In this document: piece after piece, positions 44,666 to 55,009 of the stretch
Layout of the letters: each line of letters starts with the position of its first letter
Position numbering within the stretch: position 1 is the first letter of the stretch
NCBI GenBank assembly: GCA_024305745.1
Contig: JAHRBS010000010.1
Coordinates: 255,501 to 319,500, forward strand
Length of the DNA stretch: 64,000 nt
DNA from: Polyporus tsugae
Taxonomy: Eukaryota > Basidiomycota > Agaricomycetes > Polyporales > Polyporaceae
Direction of reading: 5' to 3'
Position numbers and translations under genes: made by a program
Notes under the pieces: model-generated
What the model was told of the DNA's origin: nothing
Database searches by the model: none
The model's input: the letters and a program-made list of their open reading frames with translations, nothing else

Positions 44666-46945
44666 ATGTCCGCACGCCCGGCAAAGTCGAGAAAGTCTTC
44701 TGGCAAGAGAGGAAGAGTGAAAGTAGATAAAGAAGAGAACGAGGACAAGTCGAACTTGATCAGTCGCGAGGAGACCAAGGTGCGCTGACAACAGCTCCTG
44801 TATTCCTCCTGGCGACACTAACGACGCAAACACAGGAACACTCCCATGTTTGGGGGATCACTGAGATCCCGTTGGGATTGGATCAGGACCCAATTGCTCT
44901 CCGAGCATCAGTCAAGAAAGACGAACCTCCTGACGTCTCTGGCGGAAGTGAGCATGTATCGAGCTTCAAGGTGATAGTTGAGCTAACTGTTCGTTAGCCA
45001 AACGCGACGATGAGAAACCGACCAGCATCAAATCGGAAGATACCAAGCTGCAGCACACCAAGCGCGAGGTGAACTCAAAGCTCTCCCCATCTCGCCTTTG
45101 GGAACACCACCCCGACGGACAGCCCTACATCCCGCGGCCGAGTCCAGTGAGGAAGAAGTTCGAAGATATTGTGAATGATCCAGTACGTTCGCTCCGTGCA
45201 CATAGCCCGACGTCAGTGACGTTACGAGGAGCCTAGGACGTTAACTTTGGGCAAGAGAACTTGGTCCAAGACCAAGAACTCCCGCCTCCGCCTCCGCCTC
45301 CACCCCAACCTCAATCTCAACCTCAACCTCAACCTTCGCTTCAGCCTCAGCCCCAGCCTCAGCTCCAGCCCCAGCCTCAGCTCCAGCCCCAGCCTCAGCG
45401 ACAGGCTCAGCGTCGTTACCGTGACGGTCGAGTACTCCCCGAAGTGGAAGTACTGTTGCCGAGATGGGAGGACGTTCGTCGGCAAAAGGCCGCCCGTGCT
45501 GTCCAGGCGCGACGGGAGCGGCGTCAGCCAAGGGGAGCTCCGGGCGCAGACCAAGCAGCCCGCCAGAACTCAGTATTCATCAAGCCCGAGCCTGAGGACG
45601 TGAAACCACTCCTGGCACTGGAAGAGCATGACCCCGCCGAAGCCAGGGAGGTCTTACGCACTGCCGTCCAGAACCTGCGAAACGTGCGTGCGCTGATGTT
45701 GCGTTTGCGTTCCGCCTCTGGAATCGGCTGAACGCCATGTTAACGAATATGTCGGTGTGCCATCATGTTTGTATACAGCCCGACGTCAAGGTGAAGAAGG
45801 ACATGCTCCTGAGCGACGAGTTCCTCCTCGACGCGCTGACGTGGGAGGGGATCAACTACAAGTACCCTATCCCGCTTCCGAAGGAGATCGCCGAGTTCCA
45901 GCTCGATCGGAAGTACATCTCGCACCTCTACGGGGGCAGCTCCCAGGCGGTCACCCCCAAGTTGAAGGACGACAAGCTAGAGTGGCATGGGTTGAACGAC
46001 TGGACATTCCTAAGGCTCGACTACAACCCCCACGCGCCCACCAGGCCCGGACACTCAGGGCTGTTCTTTAAGAGCTACAGAGCCTCGGGGGGAGATGAGG
46101 ACGAGATTCGCCGGATCTTCATCCGCATCGCTTCTGGCCGGTGGGTCTATATGGGCCAATACAGGTTTGAGGCCGGCGTGTCTCTCACAACCGGGGCCTG
46201 GAAACAGCAGAAGCCCGCGGTGCGCTCTCTTCCCTTATTATCCATCCCTCACCGTGACGCCCTGTCATATGACTTAACATGGGGGCGACACACAGGTGCG
46301 ACGTGCCTGGGCGAAAGGCATCCTTGGAAAAGACTTTGGCGAATACAACTGCGTGACGGTCTGGCTCCGCAAACAGCGAGGCGCGGACTACAAGATCACA
46401 GAACAAGAGATCGAAGAAAAGATGGCCACGAGGTTCGACCATATTCGGGCCAACCTCACCGAGCAAGACATCATCGGCGCATTCGATCGTGGCGAGGGGG
46501 TGAGTGTACTGGTCGAAATACACCGGTCGGCATAACTGAGCTCTAGGCGACGCGCGACCAGGAAATGGGGACGTATCGGATGACGTGCGTCGGGTACGAC
46601 GCTGAGTTCATCAAGGTGCTCGCGCGCAACGCGCCCAAGTGGGCCGAGCTTGAGAAACAGAAGAAACTCGAAAAAGAAAAACAGAGGCAGAAGGAACTTG
46701 AGGCAGAACAGGAAGGGGCCCCGCGCGGAGGGCAACCCAAGAGGAAAAGGAAAGGGACGGGGTCGAAGCGGAAACCTATCGAGATTGAGTCCGATTTGGA
46801 GTCGGAAGAGGATGTGGATGTGAAAATGGAGGTCAAGGCTGGCAGCGATGATAGTTATCAGGGGACGTCGGCGGGCTTGGCTGGCTCTTCGACCGGTCGG
46901 CCGAGGCGAGCGGCGGCAATGGTCAAGCGCCAGAGGACGAGTTGA
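44666..46945 (+). CDS. DUF6697 family protein, copy 2
   Basis: Exons 44666-44779, 44836-44947, 44998-45182, 45237-45683, 45779-46219, 46296-46499 and 46562-46945 give 628 aa. The basic N-terminus (MSARPAKSRKSSGKRGR) is followed by SRLWEHHPDGQPYIPRPSP, a Gln-Pro repeat tract (45290-45410), then DGRVLPEVEVLLPRWEDVRR. The DUF6697 core follows: LLSDEFLLDALTWEGINYKY; YISHLYGGSSQAVTP; LEWHGLNDWTFLRLDYNPHA; RWVYMGQYRFEAG; VRRAWAKGIL; VTVWLRKQRGADYKITEQE; EQDIIGAFDRGEG; EMGTYRMTCVGYDAEFIKVL. The tail is Lys-rich with an acidic ESDLESEEDVDVKME patch. Nuclear location is likely by composition; function unknown. All exon phases agree. The gene is the parent or sibling of the pseudogene at 47500. Confidence 0.8.
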
Positions 46946-47499
46946 AAGGTTTCGCGTCGTGTTTGTTTTCGAGGTGGCATGTTAACGGCTCCCAATATGC
47001 ATTGCCAATATGATCGTCCCACTTCGCTATCGAGTGTTGATCTACCGCATGCTGGGGCCTGGGCGTCGGCCTCACTCCTTTCGGATTGTCGTGGTGCATA
47101 ACGAAAGAAGCTCAAGCTGCCAGCGAGCAGGTCGCTTTCTCCTGTATGTGCCGAGATATCTGGGGACGAGCGGTGTCGTGATCGTCAACCCTCCTCCACT
47201 TCCGGGCGCTGGGTGAACCAAAATCGCGACGAGTGAAAGCGGAAGTCGAGGGCCCAGACCAGAGAAGACTTGAGCGAGTTGGAGTCGCCTCCCAACAAGA
47301 GTGGCAACACACGGTCACGTGGCCCCTACTCGCTTGCGATGCGTACGCCGGTACGGACTAGCAGTCTGAGCGGCCCTTCAGAACCATCGGCCGGCATGAA
47401 GTCCCGAGTCCCAAGCCTCGAGCCTGCCAGCATGCAACCCCGACGACCATCGATAATCCTCGTCTCCCGCAATCAAGACGACCTCAAACGGCTCCTAAG
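46946..47499. other. Spacer between DUF6697 copies 2 and 3
   Basis: The right part (from about 47290) is the duplicated promoter. The left part holds no supported gene. Confidence 0.5.
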
Positions 47500-49564
47500 A
47501 TGTCCGCGCGCAATGTAAAGTCGAGAAAATCTTCCACAAGAGGCAGAATGAAAGTAGATCGTGAAGAGGACAAGTTGAAGATCGATAGCGAGGAGCCAAA
47601 GGTGTGCTCACCACGGGTCCGTCGGTCACATTTCCACTGACAGTACGAATGATGCACAGCACAGACAGGAACACTCAAAGGTCGGCGGCATCGCGATCCT
47701 GCCGGGATTTGATCCGGACCCAATCGCCCTCAGGCTCCCAAGGGCTGGTATTCGTCTGAATAACTGTTTATCAGTCCAGTGCGACGATGATAAGCCGACG
47801 AACATCAAATCGGAAGATACCAAACAGCCGCACACCAAGCGCGAGGTGAACTCAAAGCTCTCCCCAACTCGCCTCTGGGAACACCACCCCGACGGACAGC
47901 GCTACATCCCGCGGCCGAGTCCAGTGAGGAAGAAGTTCGAAGGTATCGTCAATGATCTAGTACGTTCGTTCCGCGCACATAGCCCGACTTCAGTGACGTT
48001 ACGAGGAACCTAGGACATTAACTTTGGGCAAGAGAACTTGGACCAAGACCAAGAACTCCTGCCTCCGCCTCCGCCTCCCCTTCAATCTCAACCTTCGCCC
48101 CAGCCTCAACGTCATTACCGTGACGGTCGAGTACTCCCCGAAGTGGAGGTTGTGTTGCCAAGGTGGGAGGACGTCCGTTGACAAAAGGCCGCCCGGGCGG
48201 CCCAGGCACAGCAGGCACCGCGTAGTCGGCCAGGAGCAGCGAACGCACTCCATACACCCCGCCAGGACTCTGTCGTCATTAAGCCCGAGCCGGAGGACGA
48301 CGTGAAACCGCTCCTCGCGCTGGAAGAGCACGATCCCATCGAAGCCAGGGAGGTCTTGCGGGCCGCCGTCCAGAACCTGCGAAACGTGCGTATGCCCACA
48401 TCGCGTTTGTATTTCCTGTCCGACGGGGGTTGAACGTGTTTGTGCACAGCCCGACGCGAAGGTGAAGAAGGAGCTGCTCCTGAGTGACGAGTTCCTCCTC
48501 GACGCGCTGACGTGGGAAGGCATCAACTACAAGTACCCTATCCCGCTCCCCAAGGAAGTCGCCGAATTCAAGCTTAACCGCAAGTACATCAGCCATCTCT
48601 ACAGGGGCAATCACCGGCGACGTTCCCCGAGCCGCGAGCTGAGATGTTGGAGTTGCACGGACTGAACGACTGGATGCTCCTGAGCCTTGACTTCAACCCG
48701 CACGCGCCGACCAGGCCCGGGCACTCGGGTCTGTTCTTCTCGGAAGAGGGCCGCGCGACGGAGGCACGGGGCAAGATCGAGCGCACGTTCGTGCTTGTCG
48801 AGTCCGGAAAGTGGGTATACATGGGCCAGTACAAGCGGGAGCCGGGGATCACCCTCTCCACCGATCTCTGGAAACGCCAGAAACATGCGGTACGCCCCTG
48901 ACTTCTGTTCTCGTAGACGGATGGCGTCAACAGACTAACAACAGGTGCGCTAGGCATGGACCGAAGGCATTCTGCGAGCGGGATGGGGCGTGACCAACTG
49001 TATCAGGATCTGGTTCAGGAAACAGCGTGGCGCCGATTATGAGTTGACCAAAGAAGACTGGAATGAAGGGAAAGCTCAGATCCAGAGCATTCGCCGTCAG
49101 CTCACGGAGGAGGACGTCACTGGCGCGTTTGATCGTGGCGAAGAGGTGAGCATCCGAACTGCCTTCAGTATTCGGTGAATTTGATGAGCCGCACGTGAGC
49201 GCAGGTGATGGGCACGTACAGGATGACATGCGTAGGGTATGATGCGGAGTTTATCGAAGTGCTCGTCCGTAACCAACATACATGGGAGGAAATCCAGAAG
49301 AACGCCGAGTCAGGCAAGTCGACTCAGAAGAGGACAGGGAAGGGGAAGCAGAAAGGGAAGCAGAAAGGCAAGGGGACGGGCTCGAAGCGGAAACCTATCG
49401 AGATTGAGTCCGATTTGGAGTCGGAAGAGGATGTGGATGTGAAAATGGAGGTCAAGGCTGGCAGCGATGATAGTTATCAGGCGGTGTCGGCGGGCCTGGC
49501 TGGCCCTTCGACCGGTCGACCGAGGCGAACGGCAGCGATTGTCAAGCGCCAGAGGACGAGTTGA
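47500..49564 (+). pseudogene. DUF6697 copy 3, multiple stops
   Basis: The gene structure of copy 2 is retained from its ATG (47500-47502) to the final QRTS and stop at 49562-49564, but the reading frame is broken. In the linker, GTC CGT is followed by TGA (near 48180) where copy 2 has GTT CGT CGG. In the ISHLY region, a shift after YISHLYRGN (near 48610) changes frame before ELHGLNDWMLLSLDFNPHA. At the exon 6 start, GTG CGC is followed by TAG (near 48953), where copy 2 reads VRRAW. The Gln-Pro tract is much shorter than in copy 2. The last exon remains open and nearly identical to copy 2, so 3' gene conversion is possible. Confidence 0.8.
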
Positions 49565-50069
49565 AAGGTTTCGCGTCGTGTTTGTTTCTCCGCTAACATT
49601 TGTCAATGTCGTCTGTTATGAATCAAACTCGTACTTCTTGACCGCGCCGGTTGGTGCCGCCATAATTGGGCGACCAGAGTGCTATTGCGCTCTGTCATTC
49701 CTTCCCTATTCCTTTCATATGCCTGGACTACTAGGCTGCCACCTCCACTTTGTGCGACATCGCATAGGATTTCTTCGCACTTATAAGGCGGAGCGTCGGG
49801 CCATTTGACAAACGGGACGTTGATCCACGGTCACGAGACTCGGGTGCTCAACACGCGGCGAGCGTTTAGGCGGTGACAAGGCGGCAGGAGACCATCGAAC
49901 TCATTGAAGTTGACGGTCACTTTGACATAGCTCAGAGCGACACTCGGACAGCAGTCTCTGAAGACGCCAGCTTAATGCCTCCCTATGTTGAAATCGGAAA
50001 CTCCTCTTCGGACAATGTAAAGTTGAGGAGCGTGTAGACACCAAGATCGCACTGGCACTGTCAGTCAAC
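49565..50069. other. Spacer between DUF6697 copies 3 and 4
   Basis: No supported gene. It is expected to carry the promoter of copy 4, but I see no convincing match to the promoter blocks before copies 2 and 3. Confidence 0.5.
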
Positions 50070-52038
50070 ATGCACACCAAGTCCAAGTCGGGCGTGCTGG
50101 CAAAGGTAAGGTGGCCAGTAAAGATTGTCTTAGCTATTGAGGCGGAACTGACGGGACTAATTCAGGAGAACTTCAGCGTGGCAAGCGGTACTACTATCTT
50201 CGCCCTCAAATGGGACAGCGAAGCATCCATTCTAGACAAGAAAGTGAAAGATGACGATGAGCACCATGAGCTACCAGGTGGGGCGGTGCTGTGAACGTTT
50301 CGTGAGATGAAGTTTGAGCATGTAACTGACGTGCTTACTCGGGGACACTGCAGTGAAACAGGAGGCCAAACGCGAGCCTGAGGATCTGTCCTCGGTTGTT
50401 CCCTTGAACGTTGACTTCACTCTGCGTCCTGTCATTCGAGACGCAGACCGGGGGGCGAAACACAAAGCAAACCCTACTCCGATGGTACGTGTTTCTAGTA
50501 CTAGTCCGACGGAGGCTGACGTTCACGATTGTATCAGAGTTTAGCCCAAGAGGTTGAACAGGAATCGGAGGTAGAACAACGTCCTCTCATCAACGCTATT
50601 ATTCGCAACGGCCGGGTGCTCCCAAAAGTAGAAGTTGTATTGCCGACATGGAAGGACATCCAGAAGAACAGAGGCCGTCCTTCTCAACCACAGCCGCCGC
50701 CCAATTCTGCACATGCACGAGAACCGACGGATGTCGATGTCGATGTCGCCGATCGCGATGGCTCGGCGAATGCGACGGCGAAGGGCGAAGATGACAACAC
50801 GCCCCTGCCGTTAGCTTTGGACGAAATTGAGCTGACAATGGTCGGCCAGGTGCTACATGCAGCACTGGAGGATCTGCGCAACGTAAGTGCTTGCGCTTCC
50901 TACTGGCCGCCACCTGTCCTGATGATAATATCGACGTGGTCAGCCGGACTTCAAGGTCAAAGAGGAAATGCTGCTCAGCGACGAGTTCCTCCTCGACGCG
51001 CTCACTTGGGAGGGGATCAACCACCGATACCCAATCCCGCTGGCGAAGGAGGTCGCGGAAGTCGGGCTCGACCGCAAGTACATATGCAGTCTCTACAGCG
51101 GATGCCGCCGCGGGACGTTCATCAAGCCCCACGCCAACTGGCTCGAGTGGCACGGCCTCGACGACTGGGTGTACCTCACCATGGAGTTCGCTCCCCATGC
51201 ACCTACGAAGCCAGGGCATTCGGGCCTGTTCTTTTCTTGCAACCGAGCGAGGGTTACGTGGCCGCCGGACATAAACAAGCCACGGCGGCTTTTCGTCCGG
51301 CTCGCGCACTCGCAGTGGGTGTACATGGGGCAGTACAAGATGGCGCCGGGATTGTCGCTCACAACCGATGTGTGGAAGAAGCAGAAAGATGAGGTGCGTC
51401 CCATTCAATGCCGCTAAATCATGGTTCATGGACGACGTACCTAGGTCCGTCGTACTTGGGCAAGGGGCATACTCCGCCAACAGTGGGGGTTCAAGAATCT
51501 TGCGAGGATCTGGATACGCAAGGAGAAGGGCGTTGACTACAAGATCACGGAAGAGGACCTCGAGGACGCGAAGGTATCGATGAAGCACATACGCGCCAGC
51601 GTGACTGAGGAGGACATCAGTGATGCATTTGATTGCGGAGAGGAGGTACGCAACTGATATCTCCGAGTCCCGTCGTCGGTGGACCCTTGCTGACGTGGAG
51701 GTTAGGAAATGGGGACTTACACCATGACGTGCGTCGGCTACGATGCCGAATTTATCAACACCCTCGTCCGCAATGCCCGCAGGTGGACACCTTCAGCTAG
51801 CAAGAAACCACTGGCAGCCGAACAGGGCAGCAATCGGAAAGACGGTCTTAGTAGACCAAAATCGTCGAAGCGAAAGGCGACGGACGTCAAGTTGGAGTCC
51901 GATTCGGCCGATGTAGCCGCATCCTACGCGGAGGACAGTGATGGGAAGGGCGGCATGCATAAGATTGGCCCAGTGCACTTTCGGGGGCTTGTGACATCTG
52001 TGACTGAGCACGTGAATTGGGCGGCTGAACGAAAGTAA
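50070..52038 (+). CDS. DUF6697 family protein, copy 4
   Basis: Exons 50070-50105, 50166-50277, 50354-50484, 50538-50882, 50944-51393, 51445-51645 and 51706-52038 give 535 aa, the same seven-exon plan as copy 2. Core: NGRVLPKVEVVLPTWKDIQK; LLSDEFLLDALTWEGINHRY; YICSLYSGCRRGTFI; LEWHGLDDWVYLTMEFAPHA; TKPGHSGLFF; QWVYMGQYKMAPG; RRTWARGILRQQWGF; ARIWIRKEKGVDYKITEED; TEEDISDAFDCGEE; EMGTYTMTCVGYDAEFINTL. The C-terminal tail differs from copies 2 and 3, lacking the ESDLESEEDVDVKME patch. Divergence from copy 2 is far greater than between copies 2 and 3, so this is an older paralogue. Function unknown; no signal peptide. Confidence 0.8.
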
Positions 52039-52179
52039 AGGTTAATATGACGTGTTAAGTACAGGATAAGAAGATGCGCCATTTTTGGAGGGCCGACAAA
52101 TCCGCTAGTACAACTAGTACGACTACGAGCCAGGAATAAATATACTGTAGCATGTGAATGAATGGGAGTAAAGGAGTAC

Positions 52180-52793
52180 TTAAGTTGGTGTGATACCCTC
52201 GCGATCGAGCTCTGCCAAGATGTCATTAGGAAGCACCCTGTGGCTGTGGTATTTCTTCGCAGCCCATGCAGCCTGCCTCCCGGACAAACCGCGACGATAT
52301 CCATCCATGAAGCGGTGTGAACGTGTGTAGAACCGGCGGATCGAAAGGAGCGGGACAGCATCGAGTGCTTCGATAACATTGCGCTCGAGATCAGCCACTG
52401 CAGAAGTTGGCGGTGCCTGGCGATACAAGCGCTTCGCATAACCCCAGCATTGCTCAATGCAGTTGAGCTCGCAGTGGAATTTCGGCAGGAAGAGGACGGA
52501 GAAGTCGCGTGCCTTGCAATGCATCTCGAGCAGGGACTCGACATCTCGGAAGTCCGGCTGATTGAAGAGAAGGACCGAGCCCGCAGCGACCGCTTCGGCA
52601 TGCTTCTTGCGGGGAAGGTTACGGCAGTGGAGCGACTGCCAGCTGGTGCGATCGGCTTCCATTTTTGTGTCACCCGATTTGGACATAATCAGACGCCCAT
52701 TCGCTATGGCCGACAGAACATTTGCATCTCCTCCTTCATGCAGAACAATTTTGAAAATCGAGAACCGTAACTTTGTATATTCGCGAGTGCTTT
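52180..52793 (-). pseudogene. DDE-superfamily transposase, C-terminal fragment
   Basis: The frame runs from about 52793 (after an upstream in-frame stop) through MSKSGD at 52686 to TAA at 52182-52180. Features: VLLFNQPDFRDVESLLEMH; LPKFHCELNCIEQCWGYAKR (the last catalytic Glu region of a Tc1/IS630-type DDE fold); RRFYTRSHRFMDGYRRGLSG; and KKYHSHRVLPND. This C-terminal third is common in mushroom genomes as a DDE endonuclease/transposase. The first two catalytic Asp regions and the DNA-binding domain are absent, so the copy cannot transpose by itself. It sits directly behind the DUF6697 array, with stop codons facing each other 141 bp apart. Confidence 0.75.
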
Positions 52794-52805
52794 ACAAAGT
52801 TACGG
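52765..52805. repeat. 13-bp inverted repeat at the truncated end of the transposase
   Basis: ccgtaactttgta (52765-52777) and tacaaagttacgg (52793-52805) are perfect reverse complements separated by 15 nt. The position coincides with the loss of transposase homology. Confidence 0.85.
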
Positions 52806-53407
52806 TCGTACATTTTAATGTAAGAGTCTATCCGTTGAGCCTATAGTTTTTGCGTCTTTTTCCCCAGCCAAAAGTGACCGAGCGTGACGGTCTGGGATCA
52901 CGTGATGCCCCCGAAAGTGCACTGGGCCAATCTTAAGAAGGCGCAACGCGAGCAAACATGGTCGACGAAGACCAAACGTCAGAAGACCGATCATTCAAGT
53001 TGACGGCTCATCAAATGGACCACTTTCCTCAGTGAGATTATGCTCCCCGTTTCCTGTGATGACAGCATTCCGTAAAATATCCAACTCCGCCTTGACACGG
53101 TGCTTGTGGTACTTTTGAGTTTCATGATCATACCGCGGTTCACCTAGTCAACGTGCAGCAAAATTGACCACCGGTATTTGGCCTGATTTACTATCATAAT
53201 CATTAGTGCGTGACGAGTTGTTTGGCTCGTAGAACTTACGTTGTTCTAGCTCTTCTAATCTTTCAAGCTGAGAACAACTTGCCTATGTGATTATGTACCA
53301 ATTGTGACGCCCAGTGAGAACTAGAGAGTTGCCGCGCGGACGCGGCACTAACCTTGGGTACGGGGACGCCGTCCTGACGAAGTGCATATTGCTACGGGAG
53401 CGTGTAC

Positions 53408-53494
53408 TGCACTCAGACATAATCGCTCTGAATAGACATAACTAACGCGGATCCAAAACGTATTCATGTATATTCAGAGTGATTATGTAGTGCA
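53408..53494. repeat. Imperfect inverted repeat, about 30-bp arms
   Basis: Left arm 53408-53439 and right arm 53466-53494 pair over about 28 positions with two mismatches and a short indel (left ctctgaatagacat, right atgtatattcagag). The loop is 26 nt. Confidence 0.75.
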
Positions 53495-53643
53495 ATCTCA
53501 CCTCAAATGCGAGGAAAAACGTCCGAGAACGTCACGGTCGGGGCGAGCGGGAAAACCGGGCGAACGTCGGGGCGAGCCGGATGACACGATCGGGAGCCAG
53601 GGCGCTCGAATTATCGAGCAGCAGTCACCTTGTACCCAAGGTA

Positions 53644-53675
53644 ACCCACCCGATTATTAGGTTAATCGGGTGGGT
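53644..53675. repeat. Perfect 13-bp stem hairpin
   Basis: acccacccgatta (53644-53656) and taatcgggtgggt (53663-53675) with a 6-nt loop. No T-run follows, so a terminator reading is not supported. Confidence 0.9.
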
Positions 53676-53707
53676 CTCACTGGGCTTGATCGATCAAGAC
53701 TAGTGAG
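53676..53707. repeat. Nested palindrome ctcact / cttgatcgatcaag / agtgag
   Basis: A perfect 14-bp palindrome cttgatcgatcaag (53685-53698) is enclosed by ctcact (53676-53681) and agtgag (53702-53707). It directly abuts the hairpin at 53644-53675. Confidence 0.9.
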
Positions 53708-54144
53708 CTCGGCTAAGGTCGCGTTGTAAGTCGTCCTGCGTGGGGGATGTCAAATGACCACTTGGATTACAGTAGCGAAATCATGACGCACTCGATCATG
53801 TTCTTCGCGATTTGATTGCTTCTGTCCAGTGTCCTTCGTCTGTGCATGCCGCGCACACAGCTTCGTTGGGGCAGATCGACATCCACGGATCGGCCTCTTC
53901 TGTGCCATGGTGTCTTGACTGTAAGGTGAGAATGTAGTCCATTCCTCGCTTTTGTAAGGCTATTAATATCAATTCCCAAACATCCCTCTTACTACAGGCA
54001 GCAAATGTGGACTTTCATCCTTGAGAGAACGACAAGCATCTTCGGAAAATCTAATCGGGGCGGTGGACTGACGTCTGCCCAGCACGGCGTGCGTTCGCAG
54101 ACGGCGCAGGTCGCGACGTGCTCGTGGCCTAACGGGTGCACCTC

Positions 54145-54215
54145 TAAGCGCCCTGCCATGCAGGACAGCAAGGCGATTCGAAAAGCATGTCACGGCCTGC
54201 GCCATCTGGGGATCT
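54145..54215 (+). repeat. Dispersed repeat, copy 2
   Basis: Same orientation as the copy at 6935-7005, sharing aagcgccctgccatgca and the following blocks. Neither copy is coding. Confidence 0.5.
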
Positions 54216-54796
54216 CGGATGCAGCCAGCATGAGGACCGGATGAGGACAGACAATCGCGAGGCGTCCGTGATGGGTCACCGGGTGTGCCACAAGATGCAA
54301 CCCTTACCAATCCAGGGTTTCAAAGCACAACTATTCGAACTAAGAAACTCCTCGTCGGTAACATTTGTGTTCACATTTACCGCGCAATCTGGCCATACTG
54401 AATACTGAAAACTTGTACATCTACTGAGAGTGTAGGCAGTCGTCCACAGAGAACATGCCTCAGTTGTATCACCTCCCAGAGCTCAAACCAAGGCTACGGC
54501 TCTGTGTCTTACTTAGCTTTCGGGCCTCGGCCATCGCGGATGCTTCTAGCTTCTATTTTGTGAGTGCCGATTGATGGCTGGGATGCATGCGTTGGAGACT
54601 GTTTGAGAGTTGGTCACTAAACAGCAGGCATCATGGCGACTCCATACCCCGTTTTGATCTAGCACGCTCTAAGGTTAGCCCTTTCCATGTGTGTCTTCGG
54701 ATGTGTGTACGGTCACACTATGCCAGCCTCCAGGAGCCTCCAGGAGCCCCCTGGTGCCCCATCCAAGTCACATCGAAGATTTCCGCACGTCTTGGG

Positions 54797-54804
54797 TATA
54801 AAAG
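54797..54804 (+). promoter_or_regulatory. TATA box and 5'-UTR intron of the His-rich repeat protein
   Basis: TATAAAAG lies 206 bp before the ATG. The excess distance is explained by a probable 5'-UTR intron at 54893-54955 (ctg|GTAAGT donor, tctAG acceptor). A pyrimidine-rich stretch, usual for strong fungal promoters, follows the TATA box. Confidence 0.65.
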
Positions 54805-55009
54805 GCCTGCATGATCCGCTTGAGATCTCCAGCTCGTCTTCGCTTTCCCCTCGGGCCATCTACCTTCCTTCTCTTCAGACCCTCTTCAGCTGGTAAGTTC
54901 CAACGATATACTCCATTTTCAACTTGCCACCGCCATGTTAACCTACCGCCTCTAGCTGTGCGGCTTTCCATTACGAACCTTTTTTCAATCACCAACTCCG
55001 AGATCAATC

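Larger units (their letters stand above)
44480..49600 (+). repeat. Tandem duplication of a DUF6697 gene with its promoter
   Basis: Unit 1 spans about 44480-46975 and unit 2 about 47290-49600, head to tail. Similarity runs through promoter, exons and introns. It is nearly perfect over the last roughly 215 bp (46759-46974 against 49376-49588), which implies recent duplication or gene conversion of the 3' end. Confidence 0.8.
52806..54796. other. 2 kb non-coding, hairpin-rich and AT-richer
   Basis: No supported gene between the transposase fragment and the promoter of the repeat protein. It contains the inverted repeats at 53408-53707 and the second copy of the dispersed repeat at 54145-54215. 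Confidence 0.55.

Noticed and set aside
53644..53675. Rho-independent terminator.
   Set aside because: Eukaryotic DNA and no T-run after the stem.
53663..53707. Helitron 3' end (hairpin followed by CTAG).
   Set aside because: Only one base separates the palindrome from CTAG and no Rep/helicase protein of the Helitron type or 5' TC end is visible; kept only as a hairpin cluster.
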